Positions 1 through 5,759 of a stretch of 7,891 bases of DNA are shown here, piece after piece (the stretch's first letter is position 1; each line of letters starts with the position of its first letter). Position numbers and translations under genes: made by a program. This DNA is from Actinomycetes bacterium. GTDB lineage: Bacteria > Actinomycetota > Actinomycetes > Actinomycetales > Actinomycetaceae. The notes under the pieces were generated by a model, which saw only the letters and a program-made list of their open reading frames with translations, had not been told where the DNA came from and searched no databases. Where the stretch lies: the NCBI GenBank assembly GCA_023387755.1, contig JAEWHO010000002.1:1-7891 (forward strand). Reading direction: 5' to 3'.

Positions 1-8
1 AATTTGGG

Positions 9-50
9 GTGAGTGGGCGGGGGGTGTATATCCACCCGCCGCCCTCTCAC
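9..50 (-). terminator. Long hairpin downstream of the amidase gene, probable terminator
   Basis: Bases 9-26 can pair with 33-50: 16 of 18 positions are complementary (mismatches at 14/45 and 21/38), with a six-base loop. The stem is very GC-rich. It lies about 60 bases beyond the amidase stop codon. There is no T-run after the stem in either orientation, so it would be an intrinsic terminator of the U-tract-poor type described in actinobacteria, possibly acting in both directions on a convergent gene beyond the window edge. The pairing is seen directly; the terminator role is inferred. Confidence 0.55.
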
Positions 51-53
51 ATC

Positions 54-67
54 TCGTCCCTGGACGA
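54..67. repeat. Perfect short palindrome near the left edge
   Basis: TCGTCC and GGACGA are perfect inverted repeats around a two-base centre, CT. The centre is too small for a good RNA hairpin loop, so if it has a function it is more likely a dimeric protein-binding site. It lies between the amidase stop and the large hairpin at 9-50, where no promoter is obvious. It may be chance. Confidence 0.25.
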
Positions 68-110
68 ATACGCGCTCCTTGGGATGTTTTTATCTCATTC
101 CAGCGGGGTT

Positions 111-956
111 TTAGCGTGCCTTAGCCCAGGCAAAGATCCCCTCTGCCAAGGCTTCGGCATAACGCTGGCGGCCTTCTTCGGTCTCCATTAATGCGGCTTC
201 CTGCGGGTTATACATCTCCCCCAGCTCTACCAGGGCAGCCGGGACTTTCGCATGATTCAACCCACTCAGATCCCGTCGTTTACTGATCGGGCCCAGCGGG
301 GAGATCGGGAATCCCTCCGCCTGCAGGCTCTCCACCAGCGCGTCCGCGAGCGCAGCGCTACTCGCGGCCACCTCCTCACCCGCAAGCGGTGGGGAAGACA
401 GGATCACAAAGAACCCCTTGATCGAAGTGTCGTGGCTGGAGTTAGCGTGGACCGAGAGCATCATATCGGCGTCATTGGCGAAGGTGCCGCGTTCGTCCAC
501 ACAGGGGCCTACGCCGTCGTCGGAATCCCGCGAGAGCACGATCTCGGCCCCCTCCTCCTCGAGGATCCTTCGCAGCCGTTGTACTACATCCCAGTTGAAC
601 GCGCTTTCGGTATATCCCGAGCGGGTGGCGGTGCCGGTAGTGTTGCAGGCTTTCTTGCCGCCGCGGCCATCAGGCACCCGCTTATTAATTTGGCGGGTGT
701 GGGTGAAATTACCGCCGTTATGCCCCGGGTCGAGGGCGATAGTCAAGCCCTCTAGACGCGCAGTCGGAGCGCTTGGCGACGCGGTTAAACTCGCCAGCGC
801 GGTTGGCGTGGGTGACGGCGTGGCCGGGCTTAGGCTGGCCGCAGAAGACTCACTGTTCGATATGTGCGGTGCCGGAGTCGCAGCACATCCGCCGGTCACC
901 GTAGCGACCAGGGCGGGAAGGATCACCCAAGCGTGTTTACGGGCCAGAAATTTCAC
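111..956 (-). CDS. N-acetylmuramoyl-L-alanine amidase (Amidase_3 family), putative lipoprotein
   Basis: A 281-residue zinc amidase expected to cut the bond between N-acetylmuramic acid and L-alanine in peptidoglycan, outside the membrane. The N-terminus has a basic stretch (KFLARKH), a hydrophobic segment and a lipobox-like TGGC, so Cys24 may be lipidated. A Ser/Pro/Thr-rich spacer (about 26-66) leads to the catalytic domain (about 69-281). Its signatures are DPGHNGG with His79, ESAFNW with Glu117, SVHAN with His170 (the expected zinc ligands), and VELGEMYN with Glu244 (the expected catalytic acid). Cys104 and Cys152 could form a disulfide. The start is GTG at 956, inside the end of the upstream gene (20-nt overlap). 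No strong Shine-Dalgarno precedes it, so translational coupling is likely. GTG is favoured because it gives a complete signal peptide and the next in-frame ATG is deep in the catalytic domain. Family assignment is firm; lipidation is inferred. Confidence 0.93.
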   Translation of the reverse strand: MKFLARKHAWVILPALVATVTGGCAATPAPHISNSESSAASLSPATPSPTPTALASLTASPSAPTARLEGLTIALDPGHNGGNFTHTRQINKRVPDGRGGKKACNTTGTATRSGYTESAFNWDVVQRLRRILEEEGAEIVLSRDSDDGVGPCVDERGTFANDADMMLSVHANSSHDTSIKGFFVILSSPPLAGEEVAASSAALADALVESLQAEGFPISPLGPISKRRDLSGLNHAKVPAALVELGEMYNPQEAALMETEEGRQRYAEALAEGIFAWAKAR

Positions 957-2205
957 TGATGCCCGCCCGGGCCAGATTTACGCCGGTGTTGGTAGCACCG
1001 TCCCAGCAGCGCATACCGCCCTGTGTGGAGGTGCAGCCGGCAGCTCCTTCTAACTGGACCGTTTCCCCGTAGGCAACCTGGGTAGCGCCGCCCGCGGACA
1101 GATCCGAACCACAGCTGATGCTCTGCACGCCCTGGGCATCATAGGCAACCGTCACCGGGGTGTCAGTTTCGCACGTGGTACCTAGCGCATCGGTGAAGTC
1201 ATGCTGGAAAATACTGCACTTCCAGCCTCCATCACCAGTGGTAGCGCAGGCGATATTGCCGGAGGGGGCAGCCAGATGGGTGACCGCGGCGGCATTAGGC
1301 AGGTGAGCGCTTTTATCGACAGCAGTTGGGGACGGGGAGGGGGTTTGTGAGGGGGTCGCAGAGGTGGAAGGAGCCGACGACGTCGACGGGGTTTTCGTAG
1401 CCGCGATCGGCGTGTGGCTGGGCCGGGCCTGCTGAGCCTCATTGTCCCCGGAGAACCACAGTACCGCTACCACCAGGCCGATCAGAACAACCAGGCCGAT
1501 ACCGGCACCGGTGAGGACGGCGGTAAGGGTGGAGGATTTCTTCTTCTTAGGTTGCTGCTGGGCCTGCTGTGGGCCCGTTGCGGTCGGATAGCCGGCCTGC
1601 GCGGGGAAAGCCTGGGCCGGGTAGCCCTGCGGCTGCTGTACGTACTGATTCGGCTGCACCCCATACTGGTTGGCAGCGGCGTACTGGTTGGCAGCGGCAT
1701 ATTGACCGGCCGCTCCGAATTGCGCGGTCTGGGCGTACTGGTCTGATTGCGAGTATTGGTCTGATTGCGAGTATTGGTCGTGCGGGACGTACTGATCTGT
1801 CTGCACGTAGGCAGCGGTCTGGTCCGCCGCCGCATACGGCTGGGGCTGCTCCGCAGTATCTAGCCGGCCGGAATCGTCCTCGGATACCTGGACAGCATCG
1901 ACCTGCGGTAGGGCCTGGGTTGCGTCGGCTGCAGCAGCCGGAGCCGCACTCACAGTTGCTGCGGGTGGGAGAAGGCCGTCGTCGCCATATTCAACTCCGC
2001 GCTGGCGAGCCTGCAATGCAGCCGTAACCTGCGGATCGTCCAACGCTTCCAGCCAATCCAGCAGCCCCTGATAGGCGTTGGGGTGAAGCGCCACTTGCGG
2101 CCGCAAGTCCGGGCGCTGAGAGCAAATCTCGAAGAGAGCCTGCGCGTCGGTTTGAGGATCGCGAACCCGGTATTCAGCCGCGTCCCCACCGGTCTGGTTC
2201 GACAT
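937..2205 (-). CDS. LRV-domain membrane protein with Q/Y-rich repeats and a six-cysteine outer domain
   Basis: A 422-residue mosaic protein. Residues about 15-68 resemble the variant leucine-rich-repeat (LRV) module common at the N-terminus of actinobacterial proteins (DPQTDAQALFEI, RPDLRPQVALHPNAY, LLDWLEAL). An acidic, Ala-rich linker follows, then a Q/Y-rich tract (about 137-192) built from hexapeptides of the form DQYSQS or NQYAAA. A KKKK cluster (220-223) precedes a single membrane helix (about 226-251), so by the positive-inside rule the LRV part is cytoplasmic. A Thr/Ser/Pro stalk (about 262-296) carries an outer domain (about 302-422) with six cysteines (320, 330, 345, 365, 391, 400), enough for three disulfides, and an SGNIAC motif seen in secreted actinobacterial domains. 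Translation start is well supported by GGAGGA five bases before ATG. It heads a two-gene unit with the amidase. Its function is unknown; a link between cytoplasm and wall hydrolysis is only suggested by context. Confidence 0.85.
   Translation of the reverse strand: MSNQTGGDAAEYRVRDPQTDAQALFEICSQRPDLRPQVALHPNAYQGLLDWLEALDDPQVTAALQARQRGVEYGDDGLLPPAATVSAAPAAAADATQALPQVDAVQVSEDDSGRLDTAEQPQPYAAADQTAAYVQTDQYVPHDQYSQSDQYSQSDQYAQTAQFGAAGQYAAANQYAAANQYGVQPNQYVQQPQGYPAQAFPAQAGYPTATGPQQAQQQPKKKKSSTLTAVLTGAGIGLVVLIGLVVAVLWFSGDNEAQQARPSHTPIAATKTPSTSSAPSTSATPSQTPSPSPTAVDKSAHLPNAAAVTHLAAPSGNIACATTGDGGWKCSIFQHDFTDALGTTCETDTPVTVAYDAQGVQSISCGSDLSAGGATQVAYGETVQLEGAAGCTSTQGGMRCWDGATNTGVNLARAGISEISGP
1630..1797 (-). 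repeat. Tandem 18-bp coding repeats (QY hexapeptides)
   Basis: About eight copies of an 18-base unit encode hexapeptides of the type [DNG]QYxxx; the last units lengthen to heptapeptides with Pro. Two adjacent units are identical at DNA level (1741-1758 and 1759-1776, GTCTGATTGCGAGTATTG on the plus strand). A second pair shares 17 identical bases (1664-1680 and 1682-1698). All units keep the reading frame. Such near-perfect tandem copies suggest recent duplication and possible length variation between strains. Confidence 0.85.
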
Positions 2206-2210
2206 AATCG

Positions 2211-2216
2211 TCCTCC
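2211..2216 (-). promoter_or_regulatory. Strong ribosome binding site of the LRV-protein gene
   Basis: On the minus strand GGAGGA lies five bases before the ATG at 2205. It is the best Shine-Dalgarno match in the window and fixes this start. The two downstream genes of the minus-strand overlapping pairs, and the right-hand genes, lack anything comparable. Confidence 0.75.
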
Positions 2217-2238
2217 GCTCAAATAACAGCTCTTCTTA

Positions 2239-2267
2239 GTCTCTCGGTAATCCCCAGATGATGCCAA
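2239..2267 (-). promoter_or_regulatory. Weak candidate promoter of the LRV-amidase unit
   Basis: On the minus strand TTGGCA (2267 to 2262) matches five of six bases of a -35 box. The sequence 17 bases further on (AGAGAC, 2244 to 2239) is a poor -10 box. It is the only reasonable -35 in the 141-base gap between nrdG and this unit. An alternative start from the AT-rich stretch near 2268-2280 is equally possible. Treat as tentative. Confidence 0.25.
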
Positions 2268-2304
2268 ATAAATATCCTATCGGCGGCCTGTTTCACACGG
2301 CTCC

Positions 2305-2331
2305 AACAAACGTGGGTCATGCCTAACCCAC
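2305..2331 (-). terminator. Probable terminator of the nrdDG unit
   Basis: Starting 15 bases after the nrdG stop, the minus strand reads GTGGGT, an eight-base loop, ACCCAC (perfect six-base stem, 2331-2326 with 2317-2312), then GTTTGTT. The short T-rich tail makes it a modest intrinsic terminator. A competing four-base helix (CCCA at 2338-2335 with TGGG at 2330-2327) would disrupt the first arm, so the fold may not be strong. Confidence 0.5.
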
Positions 2332-2346
2332 CGTTGGGCGTCCTAA

Positions 2347-3090
2347 CTAGACGGCTCGGATCGTGGCTTTCCCGCCGGCAATTGCCATCACTTTTTGGGC
2401 GAGCTCAGAAAACGGCACCGCTGATTGTGCGGCCTGCGGACGTAGTGGCAGGTTCTGCGGGGTCAACACCTGCCCCTCACCATCGCGGGCCTGCTGCAAC
2501 GCAAAAGTCCGCGCGCCGGCCGCCAAAGCGCGGGCTGCACACTGGGCGACGGCGGCGGGGCTGTGCGAACCGGGGTAGACCGTGAGGCGTGCCTCCACCT
2601 CAATACCAGCCCCGGCCAGCTCCGCGAGCGCCTGCCAGGAACGCTCCCCCTGCGCCTGCCCTACCCCGGCGATATGGGGGTAGTCTTCGGGCAAACCTTT
2701 GACGTCAAAACCAACCCAATCCAGGAGCGGGGCCAGCTCTGCGAGCCGGCGCGGGTAGGCACCGCCGGTGTGGAGGCCCACTCGGTATCCGGCCTCTCTC
2801 ACTCGCCCCATCGCCGCCCCCAGGGCCGGGTGCCGGGTCGCTTCCCCGCCCGAGAACACCACGCCATCCAAGAGCCCCTGCCGTCGGGCGAGCAGATCCT
2901 CTACCTGCGCCCAGGGCACCGCCCCGGGCAGACGACAATCCAAGAGCGCCGTATTGTGGCAGTACTGGCAGCGCCAGGGGCACCCCTGAACAAACACTGT
3001 AGCCACCAATTGGCCGGGCCAGTCCACCGTCGAGAGCGGTACCAGCCCGGCAATCGGCAGTGCCGTGGCCTCACACAAGTTGCGGCTCAC
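2347..3090 (-). CDS. nrdG: Anaerobic ribonucleoside-triphosphate reductase activating protein (radical SAM)
   Basis: A 247-residue radical-SAM enzyme that uses a [4Fe-4S] cluster and S-adenosylmethionine to put a glycyl radical on NrdD under anoxic conditions. The cluster motif CxxxCxxC is at Cys37, Cys41, Cys44 (CPWRCQYCHN). The SAM-binding FSGGE follows at 79-83, and HTGG at 107-110 is another family signature. The N-terminal IAGLVPLSTVDWPG is typical of NrdG and of pyruvate formate-lyase activases; the adjacent nrdD settles the choice. Its length fits the longer NrdG-like activases rather than the short enterobacterial type (about 155 residues). The start taken is GTG at 3090, within the last codons of nrdD (20-nt overlap), with no clear Shine-Dalgarno, so translation is probably coupled. 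An in-frame TTG at 3078 is a possible alternative start. Confidence 0.93.
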   Translation of the reverse strand: MSRNLCEATALPIAGLVPLSTVDWPGQLVATVFVQGCPWRCQYCHNTALLDCRLPGAVPWAQVEDLLARRQGLLDGVVFSGGEATRHPALGAAMGRVREAGYRVGLHTGGAYPRRLAELAPLLDWVGFDVKGLPEDYPHIAGVGQAQGERSWQALAELAGAGIEVEARLTVYPGSHSPAAVAQCAARALAAGARTFALQQARDGEGQVLTPQNLPLRPQAAQSAVPFSELAQKVMAIAGGKATIRAV

Positions 3091-4927
3091 GGAACATCAC
3101 TCGCTCGCGATACTCGCCCTTTTTACCGATATTGAAGGATGAGACCGGGCGGAAGTACCCCATGACGCGCGTCCACACCTCGCACTCTTGCTCGCGCCCC
3201 ACCTCGGCGCAGCGGCTGCAGGTGGGATGCTCGCCGGCCAGGTACCCGTGGCTGGGGCAGATAGAGAAGGTCGGGGTAACCGTGAGATACGGTAGACGGA
3301 AGCTCGCCAACGCCCGGTGAATAAGGGTTTTACACGCCTGCGCGCTGGAGACCCGCTCCGGCAAATACAGATGCAGCACCGTCCCGCCGGTGTACTTGCC
3401 CTGCAGCTCCTCCTGCATGGTGAGCGCCTGGAAAGCGTCGTCGGTATAGCCCACCGGGAGTTGGGAGGAGTTGGTGTAGTAGGGCTGTTCCGCCGTTCCC
3501 GCCTGGAGAATATCGGGGAAACGCTTACGGTCCTCCTTCGCAAACCGGTACGTGGTGCCCTCCGCCGGCGTGGCTTCCAGGTTATACAGATGGCCTGTCT
3601 CCTCCTGGAACTGCACCATCCGGGCGCGCACATGGTCAAGGAGCTCCACGGCTAGGGCGTGGCCGGCGTCGTCGGTAATATCATGCGCATCCGCGGTGAA
3701 GTTCCGGATCATCTCGTTAATACCGTTCACGCCAATGGTGGAGAAATGATTGTCGAGGGTTCCCAAATAGCGTTTGGTAAAGGGGAATAATCCGGTGTCG
3801 ATATGGTGCTGGATAACCACCCGTTTGGCCTCGAGAGTGTCCCGAGCGAGGTCGAGGAGCTCATCCAGGCGGGCGAATAGGCCAGCTTTATCGCCCTTGA
3901 AAAGGTATCCCAGCCGGGCACAGTTAATCGTGACGACGCCGACCGATCCGGTCTGTTCAGCTGAACCGAAGAGGCCGTTGCCTCGCTTGAGTAACTCCCG
4001 CAGGTCCAGCTGCAGGCGGCAGCACATGGAGCGGATCATGCCCGGATCGAGTTCGGAGTTCAGGAAGTTCTGGAAGTAGGGCAGGCCGTATTTTGCGGTC
4101 ATCTCGAACAGCGCATCGGCATTAGGGCTGTCCCAGTCGAAATCCGCAGTGATGTTGTACGTGGGGATCGGGAAGGTAAAGACGCGCCCTTCGGCGTCTC
4201 CCTCGGTCATGACCGCCATATAGGCGCGGTTGATCATGTCCATTTCGGCCTGGAGCTCACCGTAAGTGAAATCGCAGAGTTCTTCCCCGATGAGCGGGTG
4301 TTCATCGCGCAGGTCGGCCGGGCAGGTCCAGTCAAAGGTGAGGTTGGTGAACGGGGTTTGGGTGCCCCAGCGGGAGGGGACGTTGAGGTTGTAGATCAGT
4401 TCCTGCATACACTGTTCCACCTGGTCGTACGTCATGGAATCCAAGCGGACGAAAGGTGCCATATAGGTGTCAAAGGAAGAAAACGCCTGCGCACCGGCCC
4501 ACTCATTTTGCAAGGTGCCCAGGAAGTTCACGATCTGGCCGATAGCGGAGGAAAAATGCTTCGGCGGGCGGGCCGCAATAGCGCCCGGCACGCCATTGAA
4601 GCCCTGTTCCAGCAAGGATCGCAATGACCAGCCCGCACAGTAGCCGGCGAACATGTCGAGGTCGTGGATATGCAGGTCCCCTTCGCGATGAGCGGCCCCG
4701 GCCTGCGGGCTGTAGACGCGGCTGAGCCAGTAGTTCGCGACCACTTTCCCGGACGTGTTCAGCATCATGCCTCCCAGCGAGTACCCCTGGTTGGCGTTGG
4801 CGTTGACGCGCCAGTCGGAGCGATCGAGGTATTCGTCGATCGTGGAGATAGCCTCCACATGTACGCGCGGAGGGGTAGGAGCGGCCGTTGAACTCGGTGG
4901 CATGGGGGCCGGGGCAAGCGTCGTCAT
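3071..4927 (-). CDS. nrdD: Class III anaerobic ribonucleoside-triphosphate reductase
   Basis: A 618-residue glycyl-radical enzyme that reduces ribonucleoside triphosphates to deoxyribonucleotides for DNA synthesis without oxygen. The radical glycine is Gly590 in RVMGY near the C-terminus, followed by the family tail FNIGKKGEY. Before it lies a zinc-site region with Cys557, Cys570, Cys573 and Cys582 (CPSHGY, then CSRC). Candidate active-site cysteines are Cys302/Cys303 (SMCCRL), corresponding to the MGCR-type motif of other NrdDs, and Cys97 (GYCAGWSL); Cys336 lies in the VTINCARLGYL loop. Residues 1-20 are a Pro/Ala-rich tail, and there is no ATP-cone of the kind found in the E. coli enzyme (about 710 residues). 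An upstream extension is ruled out by an in-frame stop at 4960-4958. The start ATG has AGGA five bases before it. It heads an operon with nrdG; two NrdR boxes lie 74-121 bases upstream. Confidence 0.97.
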   Translation of the reverse strand: MTTLAPAPMPPSSTAAPTPPRVHVEAISTIDEYLDRSDWRVNANANQGYSLGGMMLNTSGKVVANYWLSRVYSPQAGAAHREGDLHIHDLDMFAGYCAGWSLRSLLEQGFNGVPGAIAARPPKHFSSAIGQIVNFLGTLQNEWAGAQAFSSFDTYMAPFVRLDSMTYDQVEQCMQELIYNLNVPSRWGTQTPFTNLTFDWTCPADLRDEHPLIGEELCDFTYGELQAEMDMINRAYMAVMTEGDAEGRVFTFPIPTYNITADFDWDSPNADALFEMTAKYGLPYFQNFLNSELDPGMIRSMCCRLQLDLRELLKRGNGLFGSAEQTGSVGVVTINCARLGYLFKGDKAGLFARLDELLDLARDTLEAKRVVIQHHIDTGLFPFTKRYLGTLDNHFSTIGVNGINEMIRNFTADAHDITDDAGHALAVELLDHVRARMVQFQEETGHLYNLEATPAEGTTYRFAKEDRKRFPDILQAGTAEQPYYTNSSQLPVGYTDDAFQALTMQEELQGKYTGGTVLHLYLPERVSSAQACKTLIHRALASFRLPYLTVTPTFSICPSHGYLAGEHPTCSRCAEVGREQECEVWTRVMGYFRPVSSFNIGKKGEYRERVMFREPQLV

Positions 4928-4956
4928 GATAGTCCTATTCGTTATGGTGGCCAGGG

Positions 4957-4965
4957 GCTATAACA
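4957..4965 (-). promoter_or_regulatory. Candidate extended -10 promoter of nrdDG
   Basis: The minus strand carries TGTTATAGC, an extended -10 (TG, one base, TATAGC) with no good -35. Transcription would begin about 25 bases before the ATG, leaving a short leader that contains the AGGA ribosome site. A second possibility is TAGAGT (4994-4989) with ACCACA (5017-5012) as -35, which would overlap the first NrdR box and fit direct repression better. I cannot choose between them. Confidence 0.3.
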
Positions 4966-5000
4966 GTTAGCGCGGCAGCGCACCTATGACTCTACGAGCA

Positions 5001-5016
5001 CCACTACATATTGTGG
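5001..5016. promoter_or_regulatory. NrdR box 1 (proximal to nrdD)
   Basis: CCACTACATATTGTGG is a 16-base near-palindrome that fits the NrdR-box consensus acaCwATATaTwGtgt well, including the central ATAT-type core and CAC/GTG flanks. NrdR is the zinc-finger/ATP-cone repressor that controls ribonucleotide reductase genes in response to dATP/ATP. It lies upstream of nrdD and pairs with the second box 32 bases away. Confidence 0.87.
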
Positions 5017-5032
5017 TCGCGACGCGCCCTGA

Positions 5033-5048
5033 CCACAGCATATTGTGT
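5033..5048. promoter_or_regulatory. NrdR box 2 (distal to nrdD)
   Basis: CCACAGCATATTGTGT is the second 16-base NrdR-box match. The linker to box 1 is exactly 16 bases, so the repeats are 32 bases start to start, about three turns of the helix. NrdR sites usually occur as pairs on the same face of the DNA with this spacing. The box also lies about 25 bases upstream of the -35 of the divergent methyltransferase gene. Confidence 0.87.
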
Positions 5049-5072
5049 TTTATTTGGCCTGAGGTGACCTAT

Positions 5073-5101
5073 TTGGTGGGACGAACGTCCCGGGGCACAA
5101 T
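5073..5101 (+). promoter_or_regulatory. Promoter of the methyltransferase gene, probably leaderless
   Basis: TTGGTG (5073-5078) and CACAAT (5096-5101) are separated by 17 bases. The -10 ends seven bases before the ATG at 5109, so transcription should begin at or next to the start codon, giving a leaderless message. A short AGGA (5102-5105) lies only three bases before the ATG, too close to act as a normal ribosome site. Confidence 0.55.
5078..5091. promoter_or_regulatory. Perfect palindrome in the methyltransferase promoter, candidate operator
   Basis: GGGACG and CGTCCC flank a two-base AA centre and are perfect inverted repeats. The site lies between the -35 and -10 boxes, where a bound dimer would block RNA polymerase. 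It does not match the actinobacterial LexA box or the NrdR box. The regulator is unknown. Confidence 0.45.
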
Positions 5102-5108
5102 AGGATCC

Positions 5109-5720
5109 ATGACGACGCCTTCCCGCTGGCAGAAAATCACGGCCGCTAATCCCGACCACTCCCAGTGGTATATCGACCGCTTCGAGCGGATGCGCGCAGC
5201 CGGTATCGATTTAGCCGGCGAGGCTCGCACCTGTGACGCCCTGGTTGAGCGTGGTGCCAGAATTATTGATGCCGGCTGCGGGCCGGGCCGAGTGGCTGTT
5301 CTGCTAGCCGAATCCGGGCATAGTGTCATCGGTCTGGATATTGACCCACAGCTCCTGGCTGCTGCCCAGGTGCTGGCAGAACGTTCAGACCACGCGAATC
5401 TCGATGTGGAGTTTATTGAAGCTGATATCTGCCAGCCCTGGCCGGCTGGGGAGGCAGACCTTATTGTGTGCTGCGGGAATGTGCTCACGTTCCTCGACGG
5501 CGACCAACCGCGTACCGCACTCACCCACATGAGGGCCGCACTGGCGCCACAGGGCCGAATTGTCACTGGCTTCGGGCTCGAACGCGGTTATAGCGCAGCC
5601 CAGTTCGACGCCGATTGCGCGGCCGCCGGTTTAACGGTTGAAGCGCGTTTTAGCACCTGGCAATTGGCGCCCTATACCGCGCAGTCAACCTATCTAGTGG
5701 CCTTCCTCGCTCCGGCATAG
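5109..5720 (+). CDS. Class I SAM-dependent methyltransferase, substrate unknown
   Basis: A 203-residue protein with the Rossmann-type methyltransferase fold. Motif I is DAGCGPG at 54-60, preceded by RII. The acidic end of strand 2 is in GLDID (74-78), which should bind the ribose of SAM. EADI (104-107) fits motif III, and LIVCCGNVLTFL (118-129) fits motif IV and the following loop. The C-terminus (about 179-201) forms the usual closing strands. There are no signal peptide or membrane segments, so it should be cytoplasmic. The small size, without an added substrate domain, resembles the small-molecule methyltransferases of the Methyltransf_25 type, but the substrate cannot be read from sequence. 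The start at 5109 is chosen because the promoter and both NrdR boxes lie just upstream; an in-frame ATG at 4986 would place all of these inside the gene. It stands alone, divergent from nrdDG and convergent with the PAP2 gene. Confidence 0.88.
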   Translation: MTTPSRWQKITAANPDHSQWYIDRFERMRAAGIDLAGEARTCDALVERGARIIDAGCGPGRVAVLLAESGHSVIGLDIDPQLLAAAQVLAERSDHANLDVEFIEADICQPWPAGEADLIVCCGNVLTFLDGDQPRTALTHMRAALAPQGRIVTGFGLERGYSAAQFDADCAAAGLTVEARFSTWQLAPYTAQSTYLVAFLAPA

Positions 5721-5759
5721 TGAACGCGATCCCGCGCAGGTCGCCAGTAAAGATGCAGC

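Noticed and set aside
418..1053. Long plus-strand open frames over the amidase and LRV genes
   Set aside because: They lie antisense to genes with clear domain motifs, and their translations show no recognisable domain; GC-rich codon bias commonly opens such frames.
1664..1776. Regular short direct repeats that might look CRISPR-like
   Set aside because: The units are tandem with no unique spacers, keep the reading frame and encode the QY hexapeptides of the LRV protein.
3071..4927. nrdD as a pyruvate formate-lyase gene, and nrdG as its activase
   Set aside because: The NrdD-type cysteine region before RVMGY, the VTINCARLGY loop, and the NrdR boxes all indicate ribonucleotide reductase; the paired Cys-Cys of formate-lyase is not in its usual context.
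5078..5091. The promoter palindrome as a LexA (SOS) box
   Set aside because: The actinobacterial SOS box needs CGAAC and GTTCG arms around four bases; here the arms are GGGACG and CGTCCC around two.
4986..5108. A 41-residue N-terminal extension of the methyltransferase from the ATG at 4986
   Set aside because: The extension would run through both NrdR boxes, the predicted promoter and the palindrome, shows no methyltransferase-like sequence, and has no ribosome site; 5109 is the better start.
5726..5744. Possible terminator between the convergent methyltransferase and PAP2 genes
   Set aside because: Only a six-base stem with a bulged T and no T-run; too weak to list, though some termination signal is expected in this 39-base gap.
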